This document shows positions 8,283 through 16,486 of a DNA stretch of 64,000 bases, one piece after another (the first letter of the stretch is position 1; each line of letters begins with the position of its first letter). The stretch lies in contig NZ_FZNY01000001.1 of assembly GCF_900188275.1 (NCBI RefSeq), positions 248,001 to 312,000 of the forward strand, given 5' to 3'. Under the pieces are notes generated by a model. That model searched no databases. It saw only the letters and a list, made by a program, of their open reading frames with translations, and had not been told where the DNA came from. The translations under genes were made by a program, and so were the position numbers. Source of the DNA: Dokdonia pacifica (GTDB lineage Bacteria; Bacteroidota; Bacteroidia; Flavobacteriales; Flavobacteriaceae).

Positions 8283-10157
8283 TTAAAACAAGGTGTCAGG
8301 ATCTATTAACTGATCTAGTTTATTTCTTAAATCAGGATGTAACAAAGAGAGTCCATATTGGTAAGATGCATTCATCCATCCAAAACCACTGGTAGTAATA
8401 TAATCAAACTCAGTTCCTACATTACCATACTCTGCATATACTTTATGGGTACAAGCAACTACATCGTATTTTTCTGGAATTGTTCCGTTATAATCGACGG
8501 CATTACGAGTAATCATCCATAGCCATCTATAAATAAGTTCTTGTAGTGCTTCTTCAAAGTTATAGTTTTTAAGGCCTCTCCAAATCATCATTTGATGTGG
8601 CGCCCATCCGTTAGGATAATCCCATTGGCGTTGTACAGCTCCTTCCAGAACTTGATCATTCATCTTTTTAGAAGTTCCTGCAACCCCACCTTTTTCTTTC
8701 AAGTCATTCATTAGAGATTGCAACATCTGACTTGCATCTTTCTCACTTGCTATTCCTGCCCAAAGGGGTATATAATTAGAAGCGCTTTCAAAGTGCGTTT
8801 GTTCTTTGGTTTGGATGTTATAGTCAAAGTATTGCCCTCGCTCTTCATTCCACATCAACATATTCATACGCTCAATCCTTTGTTGTGCTACCATTTTCCA
8901 ATGAGATTCTTGATATCCTTCAAACACTCCATTAAAATAGGTGTCAATGAGGTAGGCAAAGTCTATTTCATATTTATATAATAAACTATTTATATCTACT
9001 GTATTCAAGTCGGCGCATACATCATCGAGTCGCCACGAAGTATCATGTCCACTTTCTCGTAGGCTTCGGTCGTGCGTAAAATAGCTATCTAGCTTTGGTT
9101 CTTTTAGTGCTCCAGATTGGTACAGTTCCACATATGCTTTGATTGAAAAGAGGCCCCCTTCATTGTCTGTGCGACTCGCACTTTTCGCGAAAGCGGATAA
9201 TACATCATCAAAATGCCCTTCTTCAGTCTCAGGAGGAATCCCAACACCTTGTGCATAATAGCGATTCAATCCATTTTCTGTAAGACGAGGTGCCTGCATC
9301 CAAACGGTTTCATATTCTTGAATTGCCACCTTTAAAACACTCGCTAACCATTCTTTTCCAATAGAAGGAGCTGCTTCATATACTTCACGAATAAACGAAC
9401 TCAAAAAAGGCGGTTGCGTTCTGGTAAGGTAATACGATCGATTTGCATTTAATATTTTACCATAGTGTGTAATTTGATAACAGAAGTTATCTACCATGGC
9501 TTTGGCAAGATCAATACGCCCATCAAGAATAAGTCCTACCCCTTCAAAATAACTATCCCACCCATACATTTCATTAAATCTTCCTCCAGGCACTACAAAT
9601 GGGACACCTTTCCCTTCTTGTAACGCTAATGCTAGAACACCTGGTTTTTCATTAATTGATTTTACATATGTTGGCGTAATTTCTTTTGGAAGTATCACAA
9701 CTTCCAGATTCGGAAATTGCTGTTGTATGTTTTGATAATAAGCCACGCCTTCTGCATCTGTTATGGGCACATATAATCGTTGTGTGGCATCTGTTGCCTT
9801 GTCATCTCCTAGGCTTTTACGCAAGCCTTCTGCATCTAATGTACGCGTTAAATCATCCCAAAAATAATCTTTAATCATCCTAGAAACACGTGCAGTTGGC
9901 GCCTCTTCTATTTTAGATAATGGAATAATGGCTTCGGTCTTTCCAAGAGCTTTTTCTAAGGCAAGTTCTTGTAGAAAGTTTGATAAGTAATAGGTGCCTT
10001 TTATGACATACGCTTTCGCGAAACCATCCTCAGAAAGAAGATCTATTGTAAATGCTTTAGGTCCTTTATCTTCTATCGTAATTTTTTTATCTCCATCAGT
10101 ATCTTCTTGAGATAGTAACCGCTGAAGAGTCTCTTCTATATTACCCTTGAACTGCAT
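8283..10157 (-). CDS. Neutral (Ca-binding, fungal-type) trehalase, GH37
   Basis: The 624-residue product hydrolyses trehalose to two glucose molecules. Both trehalase signatures are present: PGGRFNEMYGWDSY (190-203) and QWDYPNGWAP (511-520). The likely acid/base pair is D372 (in ESGHDTSW) and E562 (in IPEKYDV). The N-terminal 170 residues are not those of bacterial TreA/TreF: residues 19-30 (DTDGDKKITIED) form an EF-hand-like loop and are followed by GPK, as in the calcium-binding domain of fungal neutral trehalases. ILNANRSYYL and GIPPETE also match the fungal enzymes as I remember them. There is no signal peptide, so it is cytosolic. Two CGCGAAAGC palindromes lie in the gene, at residues about 45-49 (GFAKA) and 321-326 (SAFAKS). 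The 5' end overlaps the upstream MFS gene by 17 nt. Confidence 0.93.
   Translation of the reverse strand: MQFKGNIEETLQRLLSQEDTDGDKKITIEDKGPKAFTIDLLSEDGFAKAYVIKGTYYLSNFLQELALEKALGKTEAIIPLSKIEEAPTARVSRMIKDYFWDDLTRTLDAEGLRKSLGDDKATDATQRLYVPITDAEGVAYYQNIQQQFPNLEVVILPKEITPTYVKSINEKPGVLALALQEGKGVPFVVPGGRFNEMYGWDSYFEGVGLILDGRIDLAKAMVDNFCYQITHYGKILNANRSYYLTRTQPPFLSSFIREVYEAAPSIGKEWLASVLKVAIQEYETVWMQAPRLTENGLNRYYAQGVGIPPETEEGHFDDVLSAFAKSASRTDNEGGLFSIKAYVELYQSGALKEPKLDSYFTHDRSLRESGHDTSWRLDDVCADLNTVDINSLLYKYEIDFAYLIDTYFNGVFEGYQESHWKMVAQQRIERMNMLMWNEERGQYFDYNIQTKEQTHFESASNYIPLWAGIASEKDASQMLQSLMNDLKEKGGVAGTSKKMNDQVLEGAVQRQWDYPNGWAPHQMMIWRGLKNYNFEEALQELIYRWLWMITRNAVDYNGTIPEKYDVVACTHKVYAEYGNVGTEFDYITTSGFGWMNASYQYGLSLLHPDLRNKLDQLIDPDTLF
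9178..9197. repeat. CGCGAAAGC palindrome, copy 3 (in trehalase)
   Basis: The core is cttttcgcgaaagcg. It encodes SAFAKS on the minus strand, in a region of the trehalase that looks variable (between HFDDVL and the stretch leading to KAYVELY). Confidence 0.9.
10009..10028. repeat. CGCGAAAGC palindrome, copy 4 (trehalase N-terminus)
   Basis: The sequence begins tacgctttcgcgaaacc: one arm is intact, the other has diverged. It encodes GFAKAY, just before the VIKGTYYLSN stretch of the trehalase. Confidence 0.85.
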
Positions 10158-11370
10158 TACTTTTCTTGATTAGTTTTTTAATAAAAATCACAGATAGTAT
10201 TAGTAATATTATTGGAATAATCAAGAAGTAAAAGGCCTTTACTCCTCCAATACTTTCAAACAATTCTCCAACTATCCTAGAGCCAATAGTACCACCTAAT
10301 GCTGAAAAAACAATAATTAATCCAGACATAGGGGAATGGAGATTTTTAGGTAAATTACTTAAAACTGTAGAATTTAAAAGTGGGTAAATTGGAGCTATAA
10401 ACAAACCTATTAATGGCAGAATAAATCCTAACATAGGCACATCTTCTAGCGCTGTTAAAATTAAACTGTCTCCACTTGGTTTCAATTGCGGTAATACACT
10501 AAGTAATATTATCACAGAAATAATAGAGCAAACAATGACTATTTTTTCCCAAGCAATTTTTTTAGACACCCAACCTGCTATAAATCTACCGGCAGCTAAT
10601 GACAATGCAAGTATTGAAGCCATTTGCACACTTAATTTTTCTGAAAAAGAAAATATTTTCTCATTAAAACGTGGTAACCAAGTCATAATTCCTTGTTCTA
10701 CCATAACAAAGAAAAATGCAGAAAAAATAAATATTAAAACAAGCGGAATCACTAATAGCCCTATCGAATTTTTAATATCGCTTTTTAAATCGTTTCCAGA
10801 TGTTTCAATTGGAATATCAATTTTTGAAAAAAGTAATAATATGAATGAAAAACCAATTAGAGCACACAATACTGGATATACATTGAGCCAAGAGTTTGGA
10901 TCTTCACTATAAAAAGCAGGAAAAATAAAATATGCAGAAGCGATACCCACCATAAAGAAACCTTCTATAGAACTCATCAATGACGAATGTTCCCTAGAAT
11001 TATTGGTAATAACTCCTATAAGACTATATACCGATAACTTTATGAGAGCAAAACTGATCCCTACTGACATAAATAATAACTTAGCGGTATCAAATGTATT
11101 TCCATAATACATACCTATACAGCCTAGAAAAACAATTGCTAAGGCAATTAGCATTGCTTTTTTATAACCAAAACGAGGTAGAAATGATGCTACGATAAAA
11201 GAAACTATCGCAATAGGCATGTCTTTAAAAGCTTCCAAAACAGAAGCATCGCCTTCACCAATATTATAAACATTAATAGATTTGGAAATCACAATCCCAA
11301 CACTATTTAGCAAGATTGCAAAAACAAAATAATTTAGATAGAGAGAGATCTTTATTCCTATATTTTTCAT
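10141..11370 (-). CDS. MFS transporter, sugar-permease-like
   Basis: This 409-residue protein has about 12 hydrophobic segments and the topology of a major facilitator. Examples are VFAILLNSVGIVIS, PIAIVSFIVASFLPRFGYKK and the final FYFLIIPIILLILSVIFIKK. RFGYKKAM resembles the loop 2-3 motif of MFS proteins. It resembles the FucP-like sugar:proton branch, but the substrate cannot be read. It overlaps the trehalase start by 17 nt and follows the second MFS gene by 12 nt, so it is translated as part of the same operon. Glucose or another monosaccharide is a reasonable guess. Confidence 0.85.
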   Translation of the reverse strand: MKNIGIKISLYLNYFVFAILLNSVGIVISKSINVYNIGEGDASVLEAFKDMPIAIVSFIVASFLPRFGYKKAMLIALAIVFLGCIGMYYGNTFDTAKLLFMSVGISFALIKLSVYSLIGVITNNSREHSSLMSSIEGFFMVGIASAYFIFPAFYSEDPNSWLNVYPVLCALIGFSFILLLFSKIDIPIETSGNDLKSDIKNSIGLLVIPLVLIFIFSAFFFVMVEQGIMTWLPRFNEKIFSFSEKLSVQMASILALSLAAGRFIAGWVSKKIAWEKIVIVCSIISVIILLSVLPQLKPSGDSLILTALEDVPMLGFILPLIGLFIAPIYPLLNSTVLSNLPKNLHSPMSGLIIVFSALGGTIGSRIVGELFESIGGVKAFYFLIIPIILLILSVIFIKKLIKKSNAVQG

Positions 11371-11382
11371 AGCATTACTAAT

Positions 11383-12714
11383 TTATAATTCAGTCACTGA
11401 CTCAGATACTGATGGTTTTAATCTCAATGCCAAAAAAGCTGCTATTGCAAAGAATACACCCCCAAAAAGAATAGCATTAATTGCATTACCTCCTAATAAA
11501 TATTTATAAATAGGTCCAAAAGTTACTGTTTCTATACCCATTGGAATAACGATCATCATATTAAGTATTCCCATATAGATTCCTCGTTTGTTTTGAGGAA
11601 CAATTTTAGACACCATGGTATAAGGGATTCCCATCATTGCTGCCCAACCTATTCCAAATAGAGTCATAGGAACTAGTAATAATATAGGATCATTTACAAA
11701 AGGAATTATAAAAAGTGCTACTGCCGTACCAACTAAGCTAGCTGCATATATTTTTCTCCCACCAAACTTTAGTGTTAAAGGAACTAAAGCAAGAGCTACT
11801 ATCATCGTCACCGAATTGTACGTTAAACTCATCTTAGCAGCTTGAGAAGTAGCCTCTCCAATACTAAAGTTTAATGTATTTTTTAGCAGCGGCACTATAT
11901 ATTGCCAGTATACAAACAAAGCGTACCATTGAAACAAATACACACCAGCAATTTTCCACATGAACTTAGGCATTGTTTTTACAGTCTGCGCAATTTCCAC
12001 AAAGGGCTGCTTAAATTTATCCTTTAATGATAATTTTCTAAATTGATTAATCTCTTCCATTTCCTCTTCAGTAGGCGGTATTTCTTTTGTTTTGCTAATA
12101 GACCACAGAACTGTCGTAATAGATAAGATAGCTCCTACGAAAAAGGCATAATAGAGCCACTTAGGAATAGTACCAGCCTCTTCTTCCACTAAACCAAAAA
12201 TATCTTGAAAATATATAATTGATATCATAGCAATTAGTGTGCCCGCACCTACAAATAGACTTTGCATCTGATACCCAAAGCTCAATTGTTTTTTTTGTAA
12301 TTTATCTCCTATAAGAGCCCTATATGGCTCCATTGCCATATTGTTTCCGATATCTAAAATCCATAACATTAAAACAGCCACCCACAATACTGGGCTAAAA
12401 GGAAAAGCAAATAAACATAAGCTCCCAATGATTGCCCCTATCAAGAAAAAAGGTTTTCTACGTCCAAATTTTGGAGACCACGTCTTATCACTTATTGCAC
12501 CAATAATAGGCTGTACAATGAGTCCCGTAACTGGTCCTGCAATATTCAATATAGGAAGAAGATCTTCTGTAGCTCCAAGGTATAAGAAAATAGGATTAAC
12601 CGCACTTTGTTGCAAACCAAAACTAAATTGAATTCCAAGAAATCCAACATTCATATTCCATATTTGCCAAAAAGAAAGTTTAGGCTTTTTAATGTTTTTA
12701 AACATACTGCTCAT
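11383..12714 (-). CDS. MFS disaccharide transporter, SLC45/sucrose-proton symporter type
   Basis: The 443-residue product is a 12-helix transporter. The N-terminal half has features of the glycoside-pentoside-cation/SLC45 group: GLIVQPIIGAISDKTWS followed by FGRRKPFFLIGA, and WILDIGNNMAMEPYRALI, where the conserved PYRAL follows an Asn/Met-rich helix. Members move sucrose, maltose or similar disaccharides with protons. Here it is the first gene of an operon that contains a trehalase and an invertase-like hydrolase, so trehalose and/or sucrose are the likely cargoes. A LacI-type operator lies about 105 nt upstream of the start. Confidence 0.87.
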   Translation of the reverse strand: MSSMFKNIKKPKLSFWQIWNMNVGFLGIQFSFGLQQSAVNPIFLYLGATEDLLPILNIAGPVTGLIVQPIIGAISDKTWSPKFGRRKPFFLIGAIIGSLCLFAFPFSPVLWVAVLMLWILDIGNNMAMEPYRALIGDKLQKKQLSFGYQMQSLFVGAGTLIAMISIIYFQDIFGLVEEEAGTIPKWLYYAFFVGAILSITTVLWSISKTKEIPPTEEEMEEINQFRKLSLKDKFKQPFVEIAQTVKTMPKFMWKIAGVYLFQWYALFVYWQYIVPLLKNTLNFSIGEATSQAAKMSLTYNSVTMIVALALVPLTLKFGGRKIYAASLVGTAVALFIIPFVNDPILLLVPMTLFGIGWAAMMGIPYTMVSKIVPQNKRGIYMGILNMMIVIPMGIETVTFGPIYKYLLGGNAINAILFGGVFFAIAAFLALRLKPSVSESVTEL

Positions 12715-12818
12715 TTTTAAGAAAGGAAAAAATGCTATTTATATATCATAAATGCATTTTTGTAGTAGTAATATCTGGATTTTTTCTGAAACTATATAGG
12801 TTTTATAGTAAATACTCA

Positions 12819-12834
12819 ACGAAAACGATTTCGT
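12819..12834 (-). promoter_or_regulatory. Putative LacI-family operator before the disaccharide operon
   Basis: The sequence acgaaaacgatttcgt is an even palindrome centred on CG with one mismatched pair, the form usual for LacI/PurR operators. It lies in the gap between queG and the first MFS gene, where the promoter of the minus-strand operon must be. No LacI gene is adjacent; the nearest in the window is at 45320. Regulator identity is inference. Confidence 0.55.
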
Positions 12835-12867
12835 AAATTCTCCTTTAAAATCTCGTAAAAAATGGTG

Positions 12868-13794
12868 TTATTCTTTTAGAAACTGAATGTTACGAAGTAA
12901 TCCTGTATACTTTGTTCGCTTTACTGCCGATTTTTTAAATACTTCCGAAAAGACTTCTTGTGTGATTTCTTCCCAGTCTTTTTTGGTATACTCTAATAGT
13001 TTAGGATGAGGATTGAACAGAGGCTCTTTATGGGATGTGCTAAATCGATTCCATGGGCATACGTCTTGACATACATCACAACCAAACATCCAATCATCAA
13101 AGCTTCCTTTTACAGAAGTAGGGATTGCTTCTTTTAACTCTATGGTAAAATAACTGATACATTTACTCCCATCTACCTTATAAGGCTCTACAATTGCTTG
13201 AGTGGGGCATGCATCAATACATGCTGTACAATTCCCGCAATGATCAGTCACAGGGGTGTCATATTCCAGATCAAGATCAATAATCAATTCGGCAATAAAA
13301 TAAAAAGAACCTGTTTTTTTGGAAAGGACATTACTATGTTTTCCCATCCATCCGAGGCCACTTTTTACAGCCCATGCTTTATCAAGCACTGGAGCACTAT
13401 CTACAAATGCACGTCCGCCTACTTCGCCTATTTCTGCTTGGATATAATGTAATAATTCTTTGAGCTTATCCTTGATTACAAAATGGTAATCGGTACCATA
13501 TGCATATTTTGAAATCTTATAGGAGTCTGCTTTTTGAATCTCACTAGGATAGTAATTCAACAATAATGAAATCACACTTTTGGATCCTTCTACTAGTTTT
13601 GTTGGATCTAGACGCTTATCAAAATGGTTTTCCATATACTGCATCTCCCCATGCATATTGTTAGCTAGCCATTGTTCAAGTCTAGGTGCTTCTTCTTCTA
13701 AAAATCCAGCTTTAGAAATACCACAAGACATAAAACCCAAACGTTTTGCTTCGGCTTTGATGAGCGCGGTATATTTTGCTCGATTTTCTATCAC
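12868..13794 (-). CDS. queG: Epoxyqueuosine reductase QueG
   Basis: QueG is the cobalamin- and iron-sulfur-dependent enzyme that makes the last step of queuosine in the tRNA wobble position. The 308-residue protein has the expected two 4Fe-4S motifs, [12 protein letters not shown] (C186, C189, C192, C196) and [13 protein letters not shown] (C239, C242, C246), with C212 likely completing a cluster. VDSAPVLDK holds the conserved Asp (D132) thought to donate the proton. Length and start are normal. It is 4 nt downstream of the P450 gene, which suggests co-transcription without any functional link. Confidence 0.96.
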   Translation of the reverse strand: MIENRAKYTALIKAEAKRLGFMSCGISKAGFLEEEAPRLEQWLANNMHGEMQYMENHFDKRLDPTKLVEGSKSVISLLLNYYPSEIQKADSYKISKYAYGTDYHFVIKDKLKELLHYIQAEIGEVGGRAFVDSAPVLDKAWAVKSGLGWMGKHSNVLSKKTGSFYFIAELIIDLDLEYDTPVTDHCGNCTACIDACPTQAIVEPYKVDGSKCISYFTIELKEAIPTSVKGSFDDWMFGCDVCQDVCPWNRFSTSHKEPLFNPHPKLLEYTKKDWEEITQEVFSEVFKKSAVKRTKYTGLLRNIQFLKE

Positions 13795-13798
13795 TTAG

Positions 13799-15127
13799 TT
13801 AACGAGGTATAAATTCTAAAATCGCATTTTCAGGCTTTAAGGTAATCAAAGGTTTGATTTCTATAGGAGTCTCTTTTTTCTTTATTTTATACTGTTGTAT
13901 AATTTCCGTAATTGCGAGTACCATTTCATACATAGCAAAATTATTTCCAATACACATTCTAGGACCTGCTCCAAAAGGGAAATATGCTTTGTGTTTCATT
14001 CCTGCATTATTTGCAAAACGGTCTGGATTGAAAACCTCTGGATCTTCCCAAAAATCTTTATGTTTATGTATTTCTATAATGGAGAATAATAGATTTGATT
14101 CTTTCGCTATCTGTATACCATCAAATTCATCTTCTTCATAATTAACACGATCTACAAAATAAGCAGGCGGATACAATCGCATGGATTCTTCTATCACTTG
14201 CTTCGTATACTCGCAATGTTTTATGTAGGGTAATAAAGAATCTGTGTTTGCTTTCGCGAAAGCGTACTCTTCATAAATCTTTTCTTGAACATCAGGGTGC
14301 TTTGCAAGAAGTTCCAGGGTAAATGTAAGCGCATTTGACGTAGTTTCATGGCCTGCCACAAATAGAATTAATATTTCATCTATTAATTGTGATTCTTCCA
14401 TTCCTGTACCATCTTCATAACGGGCATCCAGCAACATATCTAACAAATCGTTTTGTCGCTCTCCACTTTCCCTACGTTCATTCACAAGTCTTTTTAGAAT
14501 TCCTCGAGCTTCTATAGTGAGATCAACGTGTTTTTTAATTGGCCCTCCATATTTAAAATACAACGCTTTAAACGGTTGTCTTAATTCCTTAACAAGCATT
14601 TGCTGTGCTGCTTCAGTAATGTGCTGTAGTCTTTTAATAACCGCAGGATCAATCTGAGTTTTAAATAACGCTTTTGCTACGGTTTGAAAAGCAAGATCAT
14701 TTAATATTGGGAAGATATCTATCTCTTTATTCGGTTGGATAGTACGCACCTCTATACGTATAGCTTCCAAAACAGTTTCCAATAACTGTTCTAATTGTTT
14801 TTTATGGAATGCTGGCTGTATAAGCCTACGTTGTTTTTTCCAGAGTTCTCCTTCTGAAGTAAGCAATCCCTTCCCAACGTACTTAGAAAGGTCTTTTGTC
14901 TGAATTTTAGATTTTGTGTAATTACGTTGATTCTTTTGCAAGGTATATAATGCAAATTCAGGGTTTCTAGAAAATATAACCGAGTTACCTAGTCCAAGTT
15001 TTAAGCGAAATGTATCTCCTTTTCCTTCAAAATTTTTATGATGAAATGGCAATGGGTTCTTAACAATCTTACTTGCGTTTTTAAGAAAGCTGAAAAAAGA
15101 AACAGTAGGAATTTTTTTTTCTTTCAA
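13799..15127 (-). CDS. Cytochrome P450
   Basis: The 442-residue product is a soluble bacterial P450. The I-helix oxygen-binding motif is AGHETTS (258-264), the K-helix ExxR is E314-R317 (EESMRLYPP), and the haem-binding loop is FPFGAGPRMCIGNNFA with Cys392 as the haem ligand. It resembles the group often called fatty-acid or CYP102-like/CYP4-like in annotation, but the substrate is unknown. No ferredoxin or reductase gene is nearby, so the electron donor must be encoded elsewhere. A CGCGAAAGC palindrome encodes AFAKA at residues 289-293, in the J-helix region. It sits between ruvB and queG. Confidence 0.95.
   Translation of the reverse strand: MKEKKIPTVSFFSFLKNASKIVKNPLPFHHKNFEGKGDTFRLKLGLGNSVIFSRNPEFALYTLQKNQRNYTKSKIQTKDLSKYVGKGLLTSEGELWKKQRRLIQPAFHKKQLEQLLETVLEAIRIEVRTIQPNKEIDIFPILNDLAFQTVAKALFKTQIDPAVIKRLQHITEAAQQMLVKELRQPFKALYFKYGGPIKKHVDLTIEARGILKRLVNERRESGERQNDLLDMLLDARYEDGTGMEESQLIDEILILFVAGHETTSNALTFTLELLAKHPDVQEKIYEEYAFAKANTDSLLPYIKHCEYTKQVIEESMRLYPPAYFVDRVNYEEDEFDGIQIAKESNLLFSIIEIHKHKDFWEDPEVFNPDRFANNAGMKHKAYFPFGAGPRMCIGNNFAMYEMVLAITEIIQQYKIKKKETPIEIKPLITLKPENAILEFIPR
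14247..14266. repeat. CGCGAAAGC palindrome, copy 5 (in P450)
   Basis: The sequence tttgctttcgcgaaagcgta matches one full arm of the palindrome and 7 bases of the other. It encodes YAFAKA in the P450. Confidence 0.95.
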
Positions 15128-15183
15128 AATACGATGGTTATATAATTATGCATCTAGCATTTTTTTATATTAAGTATACTGGC

Positions 15184-16206
15184 TTAAAATAGTCCTCCTT
15201 GTACAGGCCCTTTAGTTCTTCCTAAATGACGATAGGCTTCTTCGGTCACTTCTCTTCCTCTAGGCGTACGCATAATAAACCCTTGTTGTATTAAAAAAGG
15301 TTCATATACTTCTTCTATGGTTTCTGCACTTTCTGATACGGCAGTAGCTAGTGTGGTAATTCCTACAGGACCGCCTTTAAATTTATCTATAATGGTAGCT
15401 AGTATTTTATTATCCATTTCATCTAGTCCGTGTGCATCTACATTGAGCGCTTTTAAACTAAATCTGGCAATCCCTATATCAATAGTTCCGTCGCCTTTTA
15501 TTTGAGCAAAATCACGTACACGACGTAATAATGAATTTGCTATACGAGGGGTTCCTCTACTTCTTCCTGCTATTTCTATAGCCGCTTCCATAGAGATAGG
15601 AACACCTAAAATATGAGCACTACGCTGTACAATAGAGGTAAGAAGTTCTGTACTATAATATTGTAATCTAGAAGAAATCCCAAAACGAGCTCTCATAGGT
15701 GCCGTAAGCAGTCCAGATCGCGTTGTTGCGCCTACAAGTGTAAACGGACTTAAATCAATCTGTACGGTACGTGCGTTTGGCCCTGTTTCAATCATAATAT
15801 CAATACGATAATCTTCCATCGCCGAGTATAAATACTCTTCTACAATTGGACTTAAACGGTGTATTTCGTCTATAAATAGTACATCTCTTTCTTCAAGATT
15901 TGTAAGTAATCCTGCCAAATCTCCTGGTTTATCTAATACGGGACCTGATGTGATTTTAATATTTACATCTAGTTCATTTGCAAGAATATTTGCCAGTGTA
16001 GTTTTCCCAAGACCTGGAGGTCCATGAAAAAGAGTATGATCTAATGCCTCTCCTCTTAGATTAGCGGCTTGTACAAAGACTTGAAGGTTTTCTAACACTT
16101 GATCCTGACCTGTAAAATCTTCAAAGGATAACGGGCGTAATGCACGTTCTACATCCATCTCTTCATGAGAATATTTATTACTTGTTGGATCTAAATGTTC
16201 ATTCAT
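15184..16206 (-). CDS. ruvB: Holliday junction branch migration helicase RuvB
   Basis: RuvB is the hexameric AAA+ motor that works with RuvA to move Holliday junctions. The 340-residue product begins with the usual [20 protein letters not shown], has Walker [10 protein letters not shown] (62-70), Walker [10 protein letters not shown], sensor 1 in [20 protein letters not shown] and the C-terminal winged helix with [19 protein letters not shown]. It is complete. RuvA is encoded 12 kb away on the same strand, so ruvA and ruvB are separated here, as is common in this phylum. Confidence 0.98.
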   Translation of the reverse strand: MNEHLDPTSNKYSHEEMDVERALRPLSFEDFTGQDQVLENLQVFVQAANLRGEALDHTLFHGPPGLGKTTLANILANELDVNIKITSGPVLDKPGDLAGLLTNLEERDVLFIDEIHRLSPIVEEYLYSAMEDYRIDIMIETGPNARTVQIDLSPFTLVGATTRSGLLTAPMRARFGISSRLQYYSTELLTSIVQRSAHILGVPISMEAAIEIAGRSRGTPRIANSLLRRVRDFAQIKGDGTIDIGIARFSLKALNVDAHGLDEMDNKILATIIDKFKGGPVGITTLATAVSESAETIEEVYEPFLIQQGFIMRTPRGREVTEEAYRHLGRTKGPVQGGLF

Positions 16207-16253
16207 AGTATGATTGAATAATACGTATTACACAAATATAAGGATTGTCTTAG

Positions 16254-16273
16254 TACGCTTTCGCGAAAGCGTA
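16254..16273. repeat. CGCGAAAGC palindrome, copy 6 (intergenic, perfect)
   Basis: The sequence is the perfect 20-bp palindrome TACGCTTTCGCGAAAGCGTA. It lies about 48 nt upstream of ruvB, in the 280-bp gap that separates it from ctaD. Apart from this and the terminator at 16433-16466 I see nothing in the gap. Confidence 0.97.
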
Positions 16274-16432
16274 AAAAGTATCTCACAAACTTTATAACTA
16301 GCTTTCTTAAATCCACATTATGTAATAGAGAATCTATTCCGTCTTGTAACTACTGCAAAATATAGCATTACGTTATATTTTATTGCTGTTTCAACCTTCA
16401 TAACGAAGTTCTATCACATAATGCGGGTTAAA

Positions 16433-16466
16433 ACAAAAAACCCATTCTGATGAGAATGGGTTTTTG
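16433..16466 (-). terminator. Intrinsic terminator of the act-cta operon
   Basis: On the minus strand an 8-bp stem (cccattct/agaatggg) with a 4-nt loop is followed by a T-run. It lies 20-50 nt after the ctaD stop. Confidence 0.9.
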
Positions 16467-16486
16467 GAATATTTATATCACTTGTA

